Positions 9,125 through 19,028 are shown, counted from the stretch's first letter. The stretch: 64,000 nt of DNA from Roseiarcus sp963730555 (GCA_963730555.1 CAVSSS010000004.1:62001-126000); one strand, 5' to 3'. Notes: a model not told the origin generated them from the letters alone. Numbers and translations are program-made.

Positions 9125-12100
9125 ATGCACGTCCCCCGGATCGAAACAAGGACGCTCGACGAGACAGTCGAAGCGGTCGACCTCGGCCAGACGCCGGCGG
9201 ACATTGTGTTCCTGTCTTTCTCCGACAGCGACCTGAACGCTCTGGCGCGCGCCCATGACGCCTTGCCTACGCCGAAGCCGAGCTTGAGGATCGCTTCGCT
9301 GGCTGCTTTGCGTCATCCGTTCTCGGTCGACCTCTATCTCGAGAAGGTGTGCGCACGAGCCAAGTTCGTCGTGGCGCGCGTGCTCGGCGGAGCGGATTAT
9401 TGGCGATACGGCGTCGACGAACTCCAAGCGCTGGCGCGCCGAAGCGGCGTCAAGCTGGCGCTGCTGCCGGGAGATCGGCGCCGCGACGCACGCCTCGATG
9501 AGGCCTCGACGCTGGACAGCGACGCGGTCGAGCGCCTCTGGCGCTATTTTGACGAGGGCGGCCCTGACAATATGGCGGCCTGCCTCGCCTTTCTCGCCTC
9601 CGAGATCGGAGGCGCGGCGGACACTCCGCCTCCTGTTTCCGTGAGCGCCTTCGGCCGCTTCGATGGCGCGTGCTTCGAGGCGGGCTCGGACGCGGCGCGC
9701 GCCCTCATCGTCTTCTATCGCTCCATCTACCTCGCCAACGATCTCGAGCCCATTGAAGCGTTAGCGCGCGCGCTTCGCGACAAGGGGTTCGCCGTTACGA
9801 GCATCTTCGTGACCAGTCTTAAGGACGAAACGGCGCTTTCGCCGTTGCGCGCCTTGCTTGATCGGCAGCGTTTTGATGTCGCGCTCAACGCCACCGCTTT
9901 CTCGGCGCGCCTAGATACAGAGGAGGGAACGGCGCTCGATGCGCTCGACGCGCCAGTGCTGCAAGTGGTGCTCGCAGGCGTGGGTGTTGACGCCTGGCGC
10001 GCTTCTCAGCGCGGGCTGGGACCCTCAGATCTTGCGATGCATGTCGCGCTGCCGGAGATCGACGGACGCATCCTCAGCCGCGCCATCTCGTTCAAGGCCG
10101 CGAGCCCGCGTGACGCGCGAACCGAGTTCGCCGCGGTCGCGCATCGGCCGCTCGCCGACCGCGTCGACTTTGTCGCCGAGCTCGCTTGCCGCTGGGCGAG
10201 CCTCCGGCGCAAGGCGCCCTCGCAGAAGCGCCTCGCTTGCGTGCTGCCGGACTATCCCGCGCGCGGCGGACGCACCGGCTATGCGGTCGGCCTCGATACG
10301 CCGGCGAGCGCCATCGTTATCGCAGAAACCTTGCGGGCCGCGGGTTATGATGTGGCTTGCGGTCTCGATGCGCCATCTCTGATCGCCGCTCTTGAGGAAG
10401 GGCCGCTGGAGGCGGCGCTGACACTGGACGAATACGAAGCCACGCTCGCGTCGACTCCGCCGGAGTTCCGGCGATCCTTGTTCGCCGCGTGGGGCGACCC
10501 CAGCAACGATCGCGACTTGATCGATGGAGCGTTTCGGATCCGCTTCGTGCAGCTCGGCAAGCTCATCATCGCAGTCCAACCCGACCGCGGCGACGCATTA
10601 TCGCGCAAGGGCGACTATCACAATCTCAACCTGCCGCCGCGGCACGCCTATGTCGCATTCTATTTCTGGCTCACCCACAAAGAGAAAGTCGACGCGATCA
10701 TTCAGCTCGGCGCGCACGGCACGCTCGAATGGCTGCCAGGCAAGGCGGTCGCGCTCAGCGAGACTTGCGCGCCTGAAGTGTTGCTTGGCCAAACGCCGGT
10801 CATTTACCCGTTCATCGTCAACAATCCCGGCGAAGCCGCACAGGCCAAGCGCCGGATCGGCGCGGTCACAATCGGTCATCTGACCCCGCCGTTGATCGCC
10901 GCCGGGTCGCACGGCAGAACGCTCGAGCTCGAGGGATTATTCGACGAATTCGCGGAAGCGCAGGGTCTCGATCCGCGCCGCGCGCGCACCATTGCGGCGC
11001 TCATTCTTGAGCGGGGGCAGGAGAGCGGCCTGCTCAAGGAATGCGCCGCCGACGCCAAGCCGCCTGACGAGGCGCTCGTCGCCCTCGACGCTTGGCTCTG
11101 CGACCTCAAGGACATGCGCATTGGCGATGGCCTGTATGTGTTCGGCCGGTCGCCTGAGAGCGCTGAGCGCTTCGCCTCGGGGCTCGATCTTGACGCGGCG
11201 GCGAGCGACACGCTGAGCGAGCGCGTGGCCGCCTCAGGCGCCGCCGAATCGCTTGGGCTGTTGCGCGCGCTCGGCGGACAGTTCGTGCCGGCCGGGCCCG
11301 CCGGCGCTCCGGCGCGCGGGCGCCTCGACGTTCTGCCGACCGGCCGCAATCTCTACGCCATCGATCCGCGTTCGGCCCCGACCCGCAACGCGTGGGAGAT
11401 CGGACGGCGCGCGGCCGAAGAGATCTGCAAGCGTTACGCGCAAGATCATGGCGACTGGCCGAAGCGCATCGTTCTCGACCTTTGGGGCTCGGCGACGATG
11501 CGCACTGGCGGCGAGGATCTCGCGCAAGCCTTCGCGCTCATCGGCTGCCGGCCGACCTGGGACGCCTCCTCAACTCGTGTCAGCGGCTTCGAGGTGTTGC
11601 CGCTGGCGATGCTGGGCCGGCCGCGGGTCGATGTGACTTTGCGCATTTCCGGGCTATTCCGCGACGTCTTTCCGAGTCAGATCGCATTGTTCGCGACCGC
11701 CGTTCGCGCAGTCGCCGCGCTGGAGGAAAGCAGCGACGACAACCCGCTGGCCAGCCTTCAAGGCTCGGCGCGCATATTCGGGGCGGCGCCGGGGGCTTAT
11801 GGCGTCGGACTCGGCGCGCGCATCGCCCGAGGCGACTGGAAGGAGCGCTCAGAACTGGCGGAGGGCTATTTAGCGGCAACCAGCCACGCTTATGACGGCG
11901 AAGGCGACGCGCGCGAAGCGGCGGAGGAGTTTCGATCGAGGGTCGCCGGCGCGGAGGCCTTCGTTCATGTGCAGGACCTGCCGGGGCAGGACGCGCTCGA
12001 CGCCGACGCCTTCGCCGAGCATGAAGGCGGATTTGCCGCTGCCGCGGGTGAGGTCGGAGCGAATCCCGCGCTCTACCATTTCGATTCGACGGCTCCCGGC

Positions 12101-12466
12101 GCGCCGAAGATCCGCACGCTCGCGCATGAGATCGCGCGCGCCCTTCGCGGACGCGCCGCCAATCCGCGCTGGATTTCCGGCCAGATGCGCCACGGCCATC
12201 GCGGCGCGGCGGAAATCGCCCAGTCGCTCGACAATCTCTATTGTTTCGCCGCCTTGACCGATGCAGTGGAAAGCGCCCAATTCGATCTCATGTTCGACGC
12301 GACGCTCGGCGACAATTCCGTGCGCGCGTTTCTTATGGGCGCCAATCGTCAGGCTGCATGCCACATGGCGAACCTATTCGATGAGGCCGCGAGGCGCGGC
12401 TTCTGGCTCTCGCGCCGCAATTCAAGCGCGCGTATCTTGGCTTCGGTGCTCAAGGAGGCGGCGTGA
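9125..12466 (+). CDS. cobN: Cobaltochelatase subunit CobN
   Basis: CobN is the large subunit of the ATP-dependent CobNST cobaltochelatase, which inserts cobalt into hydrogenobyrinic acid a,c-diamide in the aerobic pathway. The 1,113-residue frame is unbroken and starts MHVPRIETRTLDETVEAVDL, a family-typical N-terminus. The conserved chelatase core includes IQLGAHGTLEWLPGK, the TPVIYPFIVNNPGEAAQAKRR region and, near the end, SGQMRHGHRGAAEI. It is at the short end of the CobN range. Partners CobS and CobT are not in this window. The GTG start of cobG overlaps the stop by four bases (GTGA), so the genes are co-translated. Confidence 0.97.
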   Translation: MHVPRIETRTLDETVEAVDLGQTPADIVFLSFSDSDLNALARAHDALPTPKPSLRIASLAALRHPFSVDLYLEKVCARAKFVVARVLGGADYWRYGVDELQALARRSGVKLALLPGDRRRDARLDEASTLDSDAVERLWRYFDEGGPDNMAACLAFLASEIGGAADTPPPVSVSAFGRFDGACFEAGSDAARALIVFYRSIYLANDLEPIEALARALRDKGFAVTSIFVTSLKDETALSPLRALLDRQRFDVALNATAFSARLDTEEGTALDALDAPVLQVVLAGVGVDAWRASQRGLGPSDLAMHVALPEIDGRILSRAISFKAASPRDARTEFAAVAHRPLADRVDFVAELACRWASLRRKAPSQKRLACVLPDYPARGGRTGYAVGLDTPASAIVIAETLRAAGYDVACGLDAPSLIAALEEGPLEAALTLDEYEATLASTPPEFRRSLFAAWGDPSNDRDLIDGAFRIRFVQLGKLIIAVQPDRGDALSRKGDYHNLNLPPRHAYVAFYFWLTHKEKVDAIIQLGAHGTLEWLPGKAVALSETCAPEVLLGQTPVIYPFIVNNPGEAAQAKRRIGAVTIGHLTPPLIAAGSHGRTLELEGLFDEFAEAQGLDPRRARTIAALILERGQESGLLKECAADAKPPDEALVALDAWLCDLKDMRIGDGLYVFGRSPESAERFASGLDLDAAASDTLSERVAASGAAESLGLLRALGGQFVPAGPAGAPARGRLDVLPTGRNLYAIDPRSAPTRNAWEIGRRAAEEICKRYAQDHGDWPKRIVLDLWGSATMRTGGEDLAQAFALIGCRPTWDASSTRVSGFEVLPLAMLGRPRVDVTLRISGLFRDVFPSQIALFATAVRAVAALEESSDDNPLASLQGSARIFGAAPGAYGVGLGARIARGDWKERSELAEGYLAATSHAYDGEGDAREAAEEFRSRVAGAEAFVHVQDLPGQDALDADAFAEHEGGFAAAAGEVGANPALYHFDSTAPGAPKIRTLAHEIARALRGRAANPRWISGQMRHGHRGAAEIAQSLDNLYCFAALTDAVESAQFDLMFDATLGDNSVRAFLMGANRQAACHMANLFDEAARRGFWLSRRNSSARILASVLKEAA

Positions 12467-13785
12467 GCGCGATTGCGGAGCGCCGCAGGGGCCTAACCCC
12501 CGCGCCGCCCTATCGCAAAGGCTGGTGTCCGGGGGCCTTGCGGCCGATGGAGACTGGCGATGGGCTGCTTGCACGCGTGCGGGCGGTGAGAGGGCGCTTG
12601 TCACTTGATCAAGCGGCCGCCCTGGCGGACGCGGCGCTTCGTTGCGGCAATGGGATCATCGGGCTTTCGGCGCGCGCCAATCTGCACCTGCGGGGGTTGA
12701 ACGAGCGGACGCTGCCCGACCTACATGCGCGTCTCGAGAAAGTCGGGCTCATCGACCCGGACCCCGAAATCGAGCGCCTGCGCAACATCGTTGCAAGTCC
12801 GCTCGATGACGTCGATCCAGAAGTTTTGTTTGATCTCGGGCCCAGCGTCGCGGCGCTCGAGAGGCGGCTCAAGAATGACACGGGCTTGGGTCGCCTCCCG
12901 CCGAAATTCAGCTTTGTTGTCGATGCGCAGGGGCGCCTCCCGCTTGGTGACGTCGACGCCGACGTCCGTTTCGACGCCGCCGGCGATGGGGCGTTTGCGG
13001 TCTATCTCGCGGGCGAAGACGCGCTAGCGGGTGAGTGCGGACCCGAGGCGGTCGGTGCTGTCGCGGTACGGATTGCCAACGCATTCCTGGCGCTTGCCGG
13101 CGATGGTGAAGGCGCGCCACGGCGGATGCGCGCGCTGGTCGAACGCGAATGCGCCGTGGCGATCTTCGCGAACGCGGCTCTGCGCCCGAAGCCATATAAG
13201 CGGCCGCAGCGGAGCCCAGCGTTGCGCGACATTATGGGTGCGCACCTCTACGCGGCGGAGTTCGTCGTCGGCGCAGCAGCGGCCTTTGGTGAAATCGAGG
13301 CGGTTCGCCTCAAGGCCCTAATCGAACGCGCGCGCGCTCTGAACGCGCGTAGCCTCAGGCTCACCCCTTGGCGCGCTTTTCTGATCGCCGGCCTCGATCA
13401 GCGAAGCGCAGAGTCGCTGGTCGAGACAATTGCCGAGCTCGGATTTATCGTCGACGCGGACGATCCGCGGCTGCGCGTCGCTGCTTGTCCCGGCGCGCCA
13501 GCCTGCGCGCATGGGCTTCGTCCCGCGCGCGCCGATGCGTCGGATTGGGCTCCTCTGCTGCCGAGCGGCGACGGCGTCGTGCTTCACGTCAGCGGTTGCG
13601 CCAAGGGATGCGCCAGGCCAGCAGCGACAGCCATGACTGTGACGGCGACGGCAAAAGGCTACGATCTCGTTGTTGACGGCGGAGCGAGCGATCCGCCGGC
13701 TCGGCGCGGTCTTACGCGCGCCGCGGTCGCGCAACTTCTCGCCGACGAGGGCGCGAGCCTGTTTGCTGGCGCGGGGCCAACGTGA
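12463..13785 (+). CDS. cobG: Precorrin-3B synthase CobG
   Basis: CobG is an oxygen-dependent monooxygenase that hydroxylates precorrin-3A and forms its gamma-lactone, committing the cell to the aerobic route. It is related to nitrite and sulfite reductases. The N-terminal ferredoxin-like half contains the RANLHLRGL region. The iron-sulfur/sirohaem-type cysteines are visible late in the protein as CPGAPAC and SGCAKGCA. The length, 440 residues, is normal. The GTG start overlaps cobN, and the stop overlaps the GTG of cobH. Confidence 0.95.
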   Translation: MSAIAERRRGLTPAPPYRKGWCPGALRPMETGDGLLARVRAVRGRLSLDQAAALADAALRCGNGIIGLSARANLHLRGLNERTLPDLHARLEKVGLIDPDPEIERLRNIVASPLDDVDPEVLFDLGPSVAALERRLKNDTGLGRLPPKFSFVVDAQGRLPLGDVDADVRFDAAGDGAFAVYLAGEDALAGECGPEAVGAVAVRIANAFLALAGDGEGAPRRMRALVERECAVAIFANAALRPKPYKRPQRSPALRDIMGAHLYAAEFVVGAAAAFGEIEAVRLKALIERARALNARSLRLTPWRAFLIAGLDQRSAESLVETIAELGFIVDADDPRLRVAACPGAPACAHGLRPARADASDWAPLLPSGDGVVLHVSGCAKGCARPAATAMTVTATAKGYDLVVDGGASDPPARRGLTRAAVAQLLADEGASLFAGAGPT

Positions 13786-14411
13786 AACCGAGCTACGCAT
13801 ACGAGAAGGACGCCACGGCGATCTATCGTCGCTCATTCTCAATCATTCGCGGCGAAGCGGACCTCGTGCGCTTCTCCTCCATTGAAGAGCGGGTCGCCGT
13901 CCGGGTTATCCATGCCTGCGGCATGGTGGAGGCCGGGCGCGACCTGGAGTTCTCCCCAGGCGCCGCGGAGGCGGCGCGCGAAGCGCTTCGCGGCGGAGCG
14001 CCGATCTTTTGCGACGCGCGTATGGTAGCCGAAGGGGTCACGCGCGCACGCTTGCCAGCGAACAATGACGTGATCTGCACGCTGAGTGATCCCTGCACGC
14101 CTGAACTCGCCGTCAAGTTTGGCACGACGCGCACGGCTGCGGCGATCGAGCTCTGGGTGCCGCGGCTTGGCGGCTCGGTGGTCGCCATCGGAAATGCGCC
14201 AACCGCTCTGTTTCGTTTGCTCGAGGTCATCGCCGCAGGCGCGCCGCAGCCGGCGGTGATCATCGGCATGCCGGTCGGCTTTGTCGGCGCGGCGGAATCG
14301 AAACAGGCTTTGATCGAGAGCGGCTTACCCGCCATGATCGTCCGCGGGCGCAAAGGCGGCAGCGCAATGGCGGCGGCCGCCGTCAATGCGCTGGCGAGCG
14401 ACGCGGAATGA
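13782..14411 (+). CDS. cobH: Precorrin-8X methylmutase CobH
   Basis: CobH moves the C-11 methyl group to C-12, turning precorrin-8X into hydrogenobyrinic acid. The catalytic histidine lies in RVIHACGMVE (His 44), and the family motifs DARMVAEG, LSDPCTPELA and IIGMPVGFVGAAESK are all present. It is 209 residues, the typical size. A GTG start overlaps the cobG stop, and the stop overlaps the cobI ATG, so cobG-cobH-cobI-cobJ form one tightly coupled unit. Confidence 0.97.
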   Translation: MKPSYAYEKDATAIYRRSFSIIRGEADLVRFSSIEERVAVRVIHACGMVEAGRDLEFSPGAAEAAREALRGGAPIFCDARMVAEGVTRARLPANNDVICTLSDPCTPELAVKFGTTRTAAAIELWVPRLGGSVVAIGNAPTALFRLLEVIAAGAPQPAVIIGMPVGFVGAAESKQALIESGLPAMIVRGRKGGSAMAAAAVNALASDAE

Positions 14412-15139
14412 CCGCGTTTGGCCGCCTCTATGGCGTCGGCATCGGGCCCGGCGATCCCGATCTGCTCACCGTCAAGGCGACCAAGGTCATCGCCGCGTCG
14501 CCTGTCGTCGCCTATTTCGCCAAGGCGGGACGGCGCGGCAACGCGCGCGCGATCGTCGACTGTTGGCTGAATCCGTCGCATGTCGAACTGCCGCTCTATT
14601 ACCCGATGACCAACGAGACGCATTTCGACGATCCGCCCTATCGCGATGCGCTGGCGCGTTTCTATAAGGAATGCACGGTCGCGATTGCGTCCCATCTTGA
14701 AGCCGGCCGCGATGTCGCGCTTTTGAGCGAGGGCGACCCGATGCTCTATGGCTCGTTCATGCATCTGTTCATTCGCTTGCGCGACAATTTCGATGTCAGC
14801 ATTGTGCCGGGCGTGTCGAGCATTTGCGGAGCCTGGGGCGTGGCGGCCGCGCCGATGACTTGGGGCGATGACGCGCTCATCATCTTGCCCGCGACGCTGC
14901 CGCTGGTGGAGCTCAAGCGCCGGCTTGCGGTCGCCGACGCGGCGGTGATCATGAAGATCGGTCGCAATTTTGCGCGCGCCAGGGAGGCGCTCATCTCGAC
15001 GGGCATGGCGGACGGCGCCATCTATGTCGAGCGCGCGACGATGGCGGGCGAGGTCGTGACGCCGTTGTGTCAGAAGCAGGATGATTCCGCGCCTTATTTC
15101 TCCATCATTCTCGCACCGGGGAGGGGGCGGCGCCCGTGA
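14408..15139 (+). CDS. cobI: Precorrin-2 C20-methyltransferase CobI
   Basis: This SAM-dependent methyltransferase of the tetrapyrrole methylase fold adds the C-20 methyl group to precorrin-2. It opens with YGVGIGPGDPDLLTVKA, the SAM-binding loop of the family, and has the LSEGDPMLYGSFMHLF segment and the VPGVSSICG motif. The length, 243 residues, is standard. ATG at 14408 overlaps cobH by four bases, and the stop overlaps the GTG of cobJ. Confidence 0.97.
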   Translation: MTAFGRLYGVGIGPGDPDLLTVKATKVIAASPVVAYFAKAGRRGNARAIVDCWLNPSHVELPLYYPMTNETHFDDPPYRDALARFYKECTVAIASHLEAGRDVALLSEGDPMLYGSFMHLFIRLRDNFDVSIVPGVSSICGAWGVAAAPMTWGDDALIILPATLPLVELKRRLAVADAAVIMKIGRNFARAREALISTGMADGAIYVERATMAGEVVTPLCQKQDDSAPYFSIILAPGRGRRP

Positions 15140-15894
15140 CCGGGCGCGTCATGATTGTCGGGCTCGGTCCAGGCCCGGCCGAATGGATGACGCCGGAAGT
15201 GAGCGCGGCGATCGAAGCTGCGAGCGATGTCATCGGCTACGGCCCGTATGTGGAGCGGCTCGCTTTGCGGCCCGACCAACGCGTACACGCGAGCGACAAT
15301 CGGGTTGAAATGGATCGGGCCCGCCTTGCGTTGAAGCTCGCCGCGGAAGGCCGCGAAGTCGCCGTCGTCTCGGGCGGCGATCCGGGCGTGTTCGCCATGG
15401 CGGCGGCTGTGTTCGAGGCCATCGAAGACGATCCGCAATGGCTGAAGCTCGACATTGCCGTCAAGCCAGGGGTGACCGCAATGCAGGCGGCGGCGGCGCG
15501 GCTCGGCGCGCCGCTCGGGCATGACTTTTGCGCGATCTCGCTTTCCGACAACCTCAAGCCCTGGGCCATCGTCGAACGCCGCCTCCGTGCGGCTTGTGAC
15601 GGCGATTTTGTCATCGCGCTTTACAATCCCGCTTCGCAGGCGCGGCCGACCCGCGTCATGCAAGCGTTCGACTTGCTGCGAACCGCGAAAGCATCGACGA
15701 CACCGGTTGCTTTCGCTCGCGCAGTCGGACGAGCCGACGAGACGCTGACGCTCACGACACTGGGCGAAGCCGACGCGAGTCTCGCCGACATGGCGACGCT
15801 GGTCGTCATTGGCTCGAGCGAAACGCGCTTCATCCCGCACGACGGCGCACGGCCATGGATGCTGACTCCGCGCGCTTATGGTGCATACCGATGA
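15136..15894 (+). CDS. cobJ: Precorrin-3B C17-methyltransferase CobJ
   Basis: CobJ methylates C-17 of precorrin-3B and drives ring contraction. The tetrapyrrole methylase signatures are VGLGPGPAEWMTPE at the N-terminus, the VVSGGDPGVFAMA loop and the ALYNPASQARP motif characteristic of CobJ/CbiH. The length, 252 residues, fits the stand-alone enzyme; it has no fused CbiG part. The 3' end overlaps the convergent cobK tail by 19 bases, so the plus-strand operon probably ends here or continues through cobK in antisense. Confidence 0.96.
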   Translation: MTGRVMIVGLGPGPAEWMTPEVSAAIEAASDVIGYGPYVERLALRPDQRVHASDNRVEMDRARLALKLAAEGREVAVVSGGDPGVFAMAAAVFEAIEDDPQWLKLDIAVKPGVTAMQAAAARLGAPLGHDFCAISLSDNLKPWAIVERRLRAACDGDFVIALYNPASQARPTRVMQAFDLLRTAKASTTPVAFARAVGRADETLTLTTLGEADASLADMATLVVIGSSETRFIPHDGARPWMLTPRAYGAYR

Positions 15895-16622
15895 GCGGCG
15901 ATCCAGGCCATGACGGCGTCGAGATCATGCAGCGTCTCGGCTTCAGGCGGGGGCGGCTGGCGCATGATGACGACTTCGATTCCAAGCGCGCGCGCCGCTT
16001 CGATCTTGGGATAGGTCGCGCGGCCGCCGCTGTTCTTGGTGACCAGGGCCTCCACCCCCTCGTTGCGCATAAGCGTGACTTCGTCAGCGAGCGAGAAGGG
16101 CCCGCGCTTAAGGATCAGCTTGCAGTTGGGCAGCGCGTCGATCTCCGCGGGGCGGTCGATCGCCCGGACGATGTAGCGATGCTGCGGAGCTCGCGCGAAG
16201 GCGGCGAGCTGCAGCCGGCCCTGCGTGAGGAAGACTGCTTTCGGAGCGGCCCCGAGAGCGCCGACGGCCTCATCCATGGTCGCGACCTCGTTCCAGCGGT
16301 CGCCGAGCGCGCGCGTCCAGGGTGGGCGGGTAAAGACCACGAGCGGGGTATCGGTCGCCCGGCAGGCTGCAACCGCGTTGGCCGACATGCGCGAAGCGAA
16401 GGGATGGGTCGCGTCGACGACCGCGCCGATGCGCTCGCGGACAAGAAAAGTGATCAAGCCCTCGATCCCGCCGAAGCCGCCTATGCGTTGGGGAATTGGC
16501 GCCTGAGCAGGATTGGCGGTCGCCCCCGCGAGCGACAGCATGGCCGCAAAACCGGGCTCGTCAGCAAGCCGCCGTGCGAGCACGCTGGCCTCCGAGGTGC
16601 CGCCGAGAATGAGCAGACACAA
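15876..16622 (-). CDS. cobK: Precorrin-6A reductase CobK
   Basis: CobK is the NADPH-dependent reductase that converts precorrin-6A (6x) to precorrin-6B. The N-terminus LLILGGTSEASVLARRL is the family nucleotide-binding strand, followed by VVDATHPFASRMSANAVAACR and TKNSGGRATYPKIEAARALGIEVVIMRQP, both diagnostic. The best start is a TTG at 16622, two codons before CLLILGG. The gene is on the opposite strand to its neighbours, facing cobJ and nearly back to back with cobL. Confidence 0.94.
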   Translation of the reverse strand: MCLLILGGTSEASVLARRLADEPGFAAMLSLAGATANPAQAPIPQRIGGFGGIEGLITFLVRERIGAVVDATHPFASRMSANAVAACRATDTPLVVFTRPPWTRALGDRWNEVATMDEAVGALGAAPKAVFLTQGRLQLAAFARAPQHRYIVRAIDRPAEIDALPNCKLILKRGPFSLADEVTLMRNEGVEALVTKNSGGRATYPKIEAARALGIEVVIMRQPPPPEAETLHDLDAVMAWIAAHRYAP

Positions 16623-16642
16623 ACGCTTCAGTGGGCGGCTCC

Positions 16643-17854
16643 ATGAGTGGGGAACGCTGGCTTGGCCTCGTCGGCATCGGCGAGGGCGGGATCGATGGTG
16701 TTGTTCCTGCCGCGCAACGCCTCATCGCGCAAGCGGACTTTGTCGTGGGCGGAAAGCGCCATCTCGCGCTTGCCGGATCGTTGAAAGCCGAGACGATGGC
16801 TTGGCCGTCGCCGATTGAGAAGGCTCTCGACGCCATCGAGGAACGCCGCGGGCGCGCCGTATGCGTGCTCGCCAGCGGCGACCCATTCTTCTTCGGCGTC
16901 GGCGCCATGCTCATGCGCCGCTTCGCGGCGGACGAAATGATCTCAATTCCGGCGCCCTCCGCCTTTGCGCTTACTGCGTCGCAACTCGGGTGGATCCAGC
17001 AGGATTGCGCCTTGCTCACGCTTCATGGGCGGCCGCTCGAAGCAATCATCCCACATTTGCAGCCCAAGGCGCGCGTTTTGGCGCTCTCTTGGGACGACGC
17101 TACGCCGGCCAAGTTGGCGACGCTTCTGAAAGCGCGCGGCATGGGACGATCGAGGCTTACGATCTGCGAGGCGATGGGAGGCCCGCGCGAGCGGATTCGA
17201 ACGGCGGAGGCGCAAGCGTTCGCGCTCGACAACGTCGCCGCCTTGAACACGATCGCGCTCGAGGTGATCGCGGAACGGGATGCCCGCATCCTGCCGCGCG
17301 CGGCCGGGCTGCCCGACCACTGGTTCGAGCACGATGGCCAGATCACCAAGCGCGAGATTCGCGCGATGACTTTGTCTGCCCTGGCGCCGACACGCGGGGA
17401 ATTGCTGTGGGACGTGGGCTCGGGCTCGGGCTCGGTCGCCATCGAGTGGATGCTGGCCGATCCCGCAAACAGCGCAGTCGCGATCGAGCTCCGCCAAGAC
17501 CGCGCCGAGCGCATCGCCCGCAACGCACTGAGCTTTGGCGCGCCCAGTCTCTCGGTCGTCACGGGCGAGGCACCGCATGTCTTTGCCGACCTGCCCGGGC
17601 CAGATGCGATCTTCATCGGCGGCGGGGCTGGCGCGCCAGGCATAATGGATCGGGCTTACGAGGCTCTGCCCACGGGCGGACGGCTGGTCGTCAACGCGGT
17701 TACCCTGGAGACGCAAGCTGCGTGTGTCGACTGGCGCGCGCGCTGGGGCGGAGAGCTTACGCAGATCGCCATCGCGCATGCCGAGCCGGTCGGACGCTAT
17801 TCGGGTTGGCGCGCGGCGATGCCGATCGTGCAATGGCGGCTCATCAAGCCATGA
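16643..17854 (+). CDS. cobL: Precorrin-6Y C5,15-methyltransferase (decarboxylating) CobL
   Basis: CobL is bifunctional: the N-terminal tetrapyrrole-methylase half methylates C-5, and the C-terminal Rossmann half methylates C-15 and removes the C-12 acetate carboxyl. The N-terminal half shows ASGDPFFFGVGAML and GRPLEAIIPHLQ. The C-terminal SAM motif is LLWDVGSGSGSVAIEW, with AIFIGGGAG after it. I start at the ATG at 16643 (MSGERWLGLVGIG); a GTG four codons earlier is possible. Its stop overlaps the cobE ATG. Confidence 0.96.
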   Translation: MSGERWLGLVGIGEGGIDGVVPAAQRLIAQADFVVGGKRHLALAGSLKAETMAWPSPIEKALDAIEERRGRAVCVLASGDPFFFGVGAMLMRRFAADEMISIPAPSAFALTASQLGWIQQDCALLTLHGRPLEAIIPHLQPKARVLALSWDDATPAKLATLLKARGMGRSRLTICEAMGGPRERIRTAEAQAFALDNVAALNTIALEVIAERDARILPRAAGLPDHWFEHDGQITKREIRAMTLSALAPTRGELLWDVGSGSGSVAIEWMLADPANSAVAIELRQDRAERIARNALSFGAPSLSVVTGEAPHVFADLPGPDAIFIGGGAGAPGIMDRAYEALPTGGRLVVNAVTLETQAACVDWRARWGGELTQIAIAHAEPVGRYSGWRAAMPIVQWRLIKP

Positions 17855-18243
17855 GCCGGATCGTCGCCATCGGCGTCGGCTGCCGCGCGGGCGTAGCAGG
17901 CGAGGCGATCGCGGCGCTGGCGCGCCGCGCACTCAATGAGGCCGGCGCGCCTGAGGGCGAGCCGCGCATGTTCACGCTTGCTGCCAAGGCCAATGAGCCT
18001 GGGCTCGCCGAGGCGGCCCGCATCATCGGCGTCACCCTCACGCCGCTCCCCATCGCCGCGCTCAACGCGCAGGCTGGGCGCATCCTGACCCCGTCGGCGC
18101 CTGCGCAAGCGCGGTTCGGCGCGCCTAACATTGCCGAGGCCGCGGCGCTCGCGGGCGCAGGCGTTGGCGGACGGTTGCTTGGGCCACGGCTCGCCGCCGA
18201 TGGGGCGACCTGCGCGATCGCCTTGTCTCCGGAGCGACCATGA
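17851..18243 (+). CDS. cobE: CobE (CbiG C-terminal-like) cobalamin biosynthesis protein
   Basis: This 130-residue protein matches the CobE/CbiG-C family: IGVGCRAGVAGEAI at the N-terminus, TLAAKANEPGLAEAA in the middle and FGAPNIAEAAAL near the end. The family is tied to the aerobic pathway by context and its exact role is debated. The ATG overlaps the cobL stop (ATGA), and the stop overlaps the cobM ATG, so the three genes are translationally coupled. A longer reading of this frame, upstream through cobL, is an artefact. Confidence 0.92.
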   Translation: MSRIVAIGVGCRAGVAGEAIAALARRALNEAGAPEGEPRMFTLAAKANEPGLAEAARIIGVTLTPLPIAALNAQAGRILTPSAPAQARFGAPNIAEAAALAGAGVGGRLLGPRLAADGATCAIALSPERP

Positions 18244-19016
18244 CCATTCACTTCATCGGCGCCGGGCCGGGCGCTCCCGATCTCATCACCGTGCGCGGGC
18301 GCGATCTCATCGCGCGCTCACCCGTCTGCCTCTATGCCGGCTCGCTCATTCCGCGCGCGTTGCTCGATCATTGCCCTAAAGGCGCCCGGATCGTTGACAC
18401 GGCGCCGCTGGATCTCGACGCCATCATTGCGCTCTGTATCGAGGCGACCGCGAGCGGCAAAGACGTGGCGCGGCTCCATTCGGGCGACCTTTCCATCTTT
18501 AGCGCCATGGGCGAGCAACTGCGCCGCCTGAAGGCGGCAGGGGCGCCATACACGGTGACGCCCGGCGTGCCTGCTTTCGCCGCCGCCGCCGCCGCGCTCG
18601 AACGCGAACTGACTTTGCCGGGCCTCGTGCAGTCCCTGGTGCTGACGCGCACCTCGGGTCGCGCCTCGCCGATGCCCGAGCGCGAGACCCCTGCCAATTT
18701 CGCGGCGACCGGCGCGACGCTCGCGATCCATCTCTCCATCCATTCGCTTGCGGAAGTGGTCGCCGAGCTCATGCCGTTCTACGGGCCCGATTGTCCGGCG
18801 GCGATCGTCGCACGCGCCTCTTGGCCAGACGAGCGGATCGTGCGGGCGCGGCTCGGCGAAATCGTGAGCGCGCTGCGCGAGGGGCCGATCGAGCGCACCG
18901 CACTCATCCTCGTCGGCCCCGCGCTTGGGTCCGAGGATTTTCGCGAAAGCGAGCTCTACAACGCGGATTACGTGCGCCGGTTTCGGGGCGGCAGCTCGCC
19001 AGAGCAAGGCGAATGA
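18240..19016 (+). CDS. cobM: Precorrin-4 C11-methyltransferase CobM
   Basis: This tetrapyrrole methylase adds the C-11 methyl to precorrin-4. Signatures are FIGAGPGAPDLITVRGRDL at the N-terminus, LYAGSLIPRALLDHCP, RLHSGDLSIFSAMGEQ and VTPGVPAFAAAAAAL. The length is 258 residues, as expected. It is the last gene of the cobL-cobE-cobM unit and converges on cbiD, with a palindromic repeat region between them. Confidence 0.97.
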   Translation: MTIHFIGAGPGAPDLITVRGRDLIARSPVCLYAGSLIPRALLDHCPKGARIVDTAPLDLDAIIALCIEATASGKDVARLHSGDLSIFSAMGEQLRRLKAAGAPYTVTPGVPAFAAAAAALERELTLPGLVQSLVLTRTSGRASPMPERETPANFAATGATLAIHLSIHSLAEVVAELMPFYGPDCPAAIVARASWPDERIVRARLGEIVSALREGPIERTALILVGPALGSEDFRESELYNADYVRRFRGGSSPEQGE

Positions 19017-19028
19017 GGCGGTCAGGGC

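Noticed and set aside
16861..18243. A 460-codon frame through cobL
   Set aside because: Only its last 130 codons (cobE) are real; the rest is an arginine-rich out-of-frame reading of cobL.
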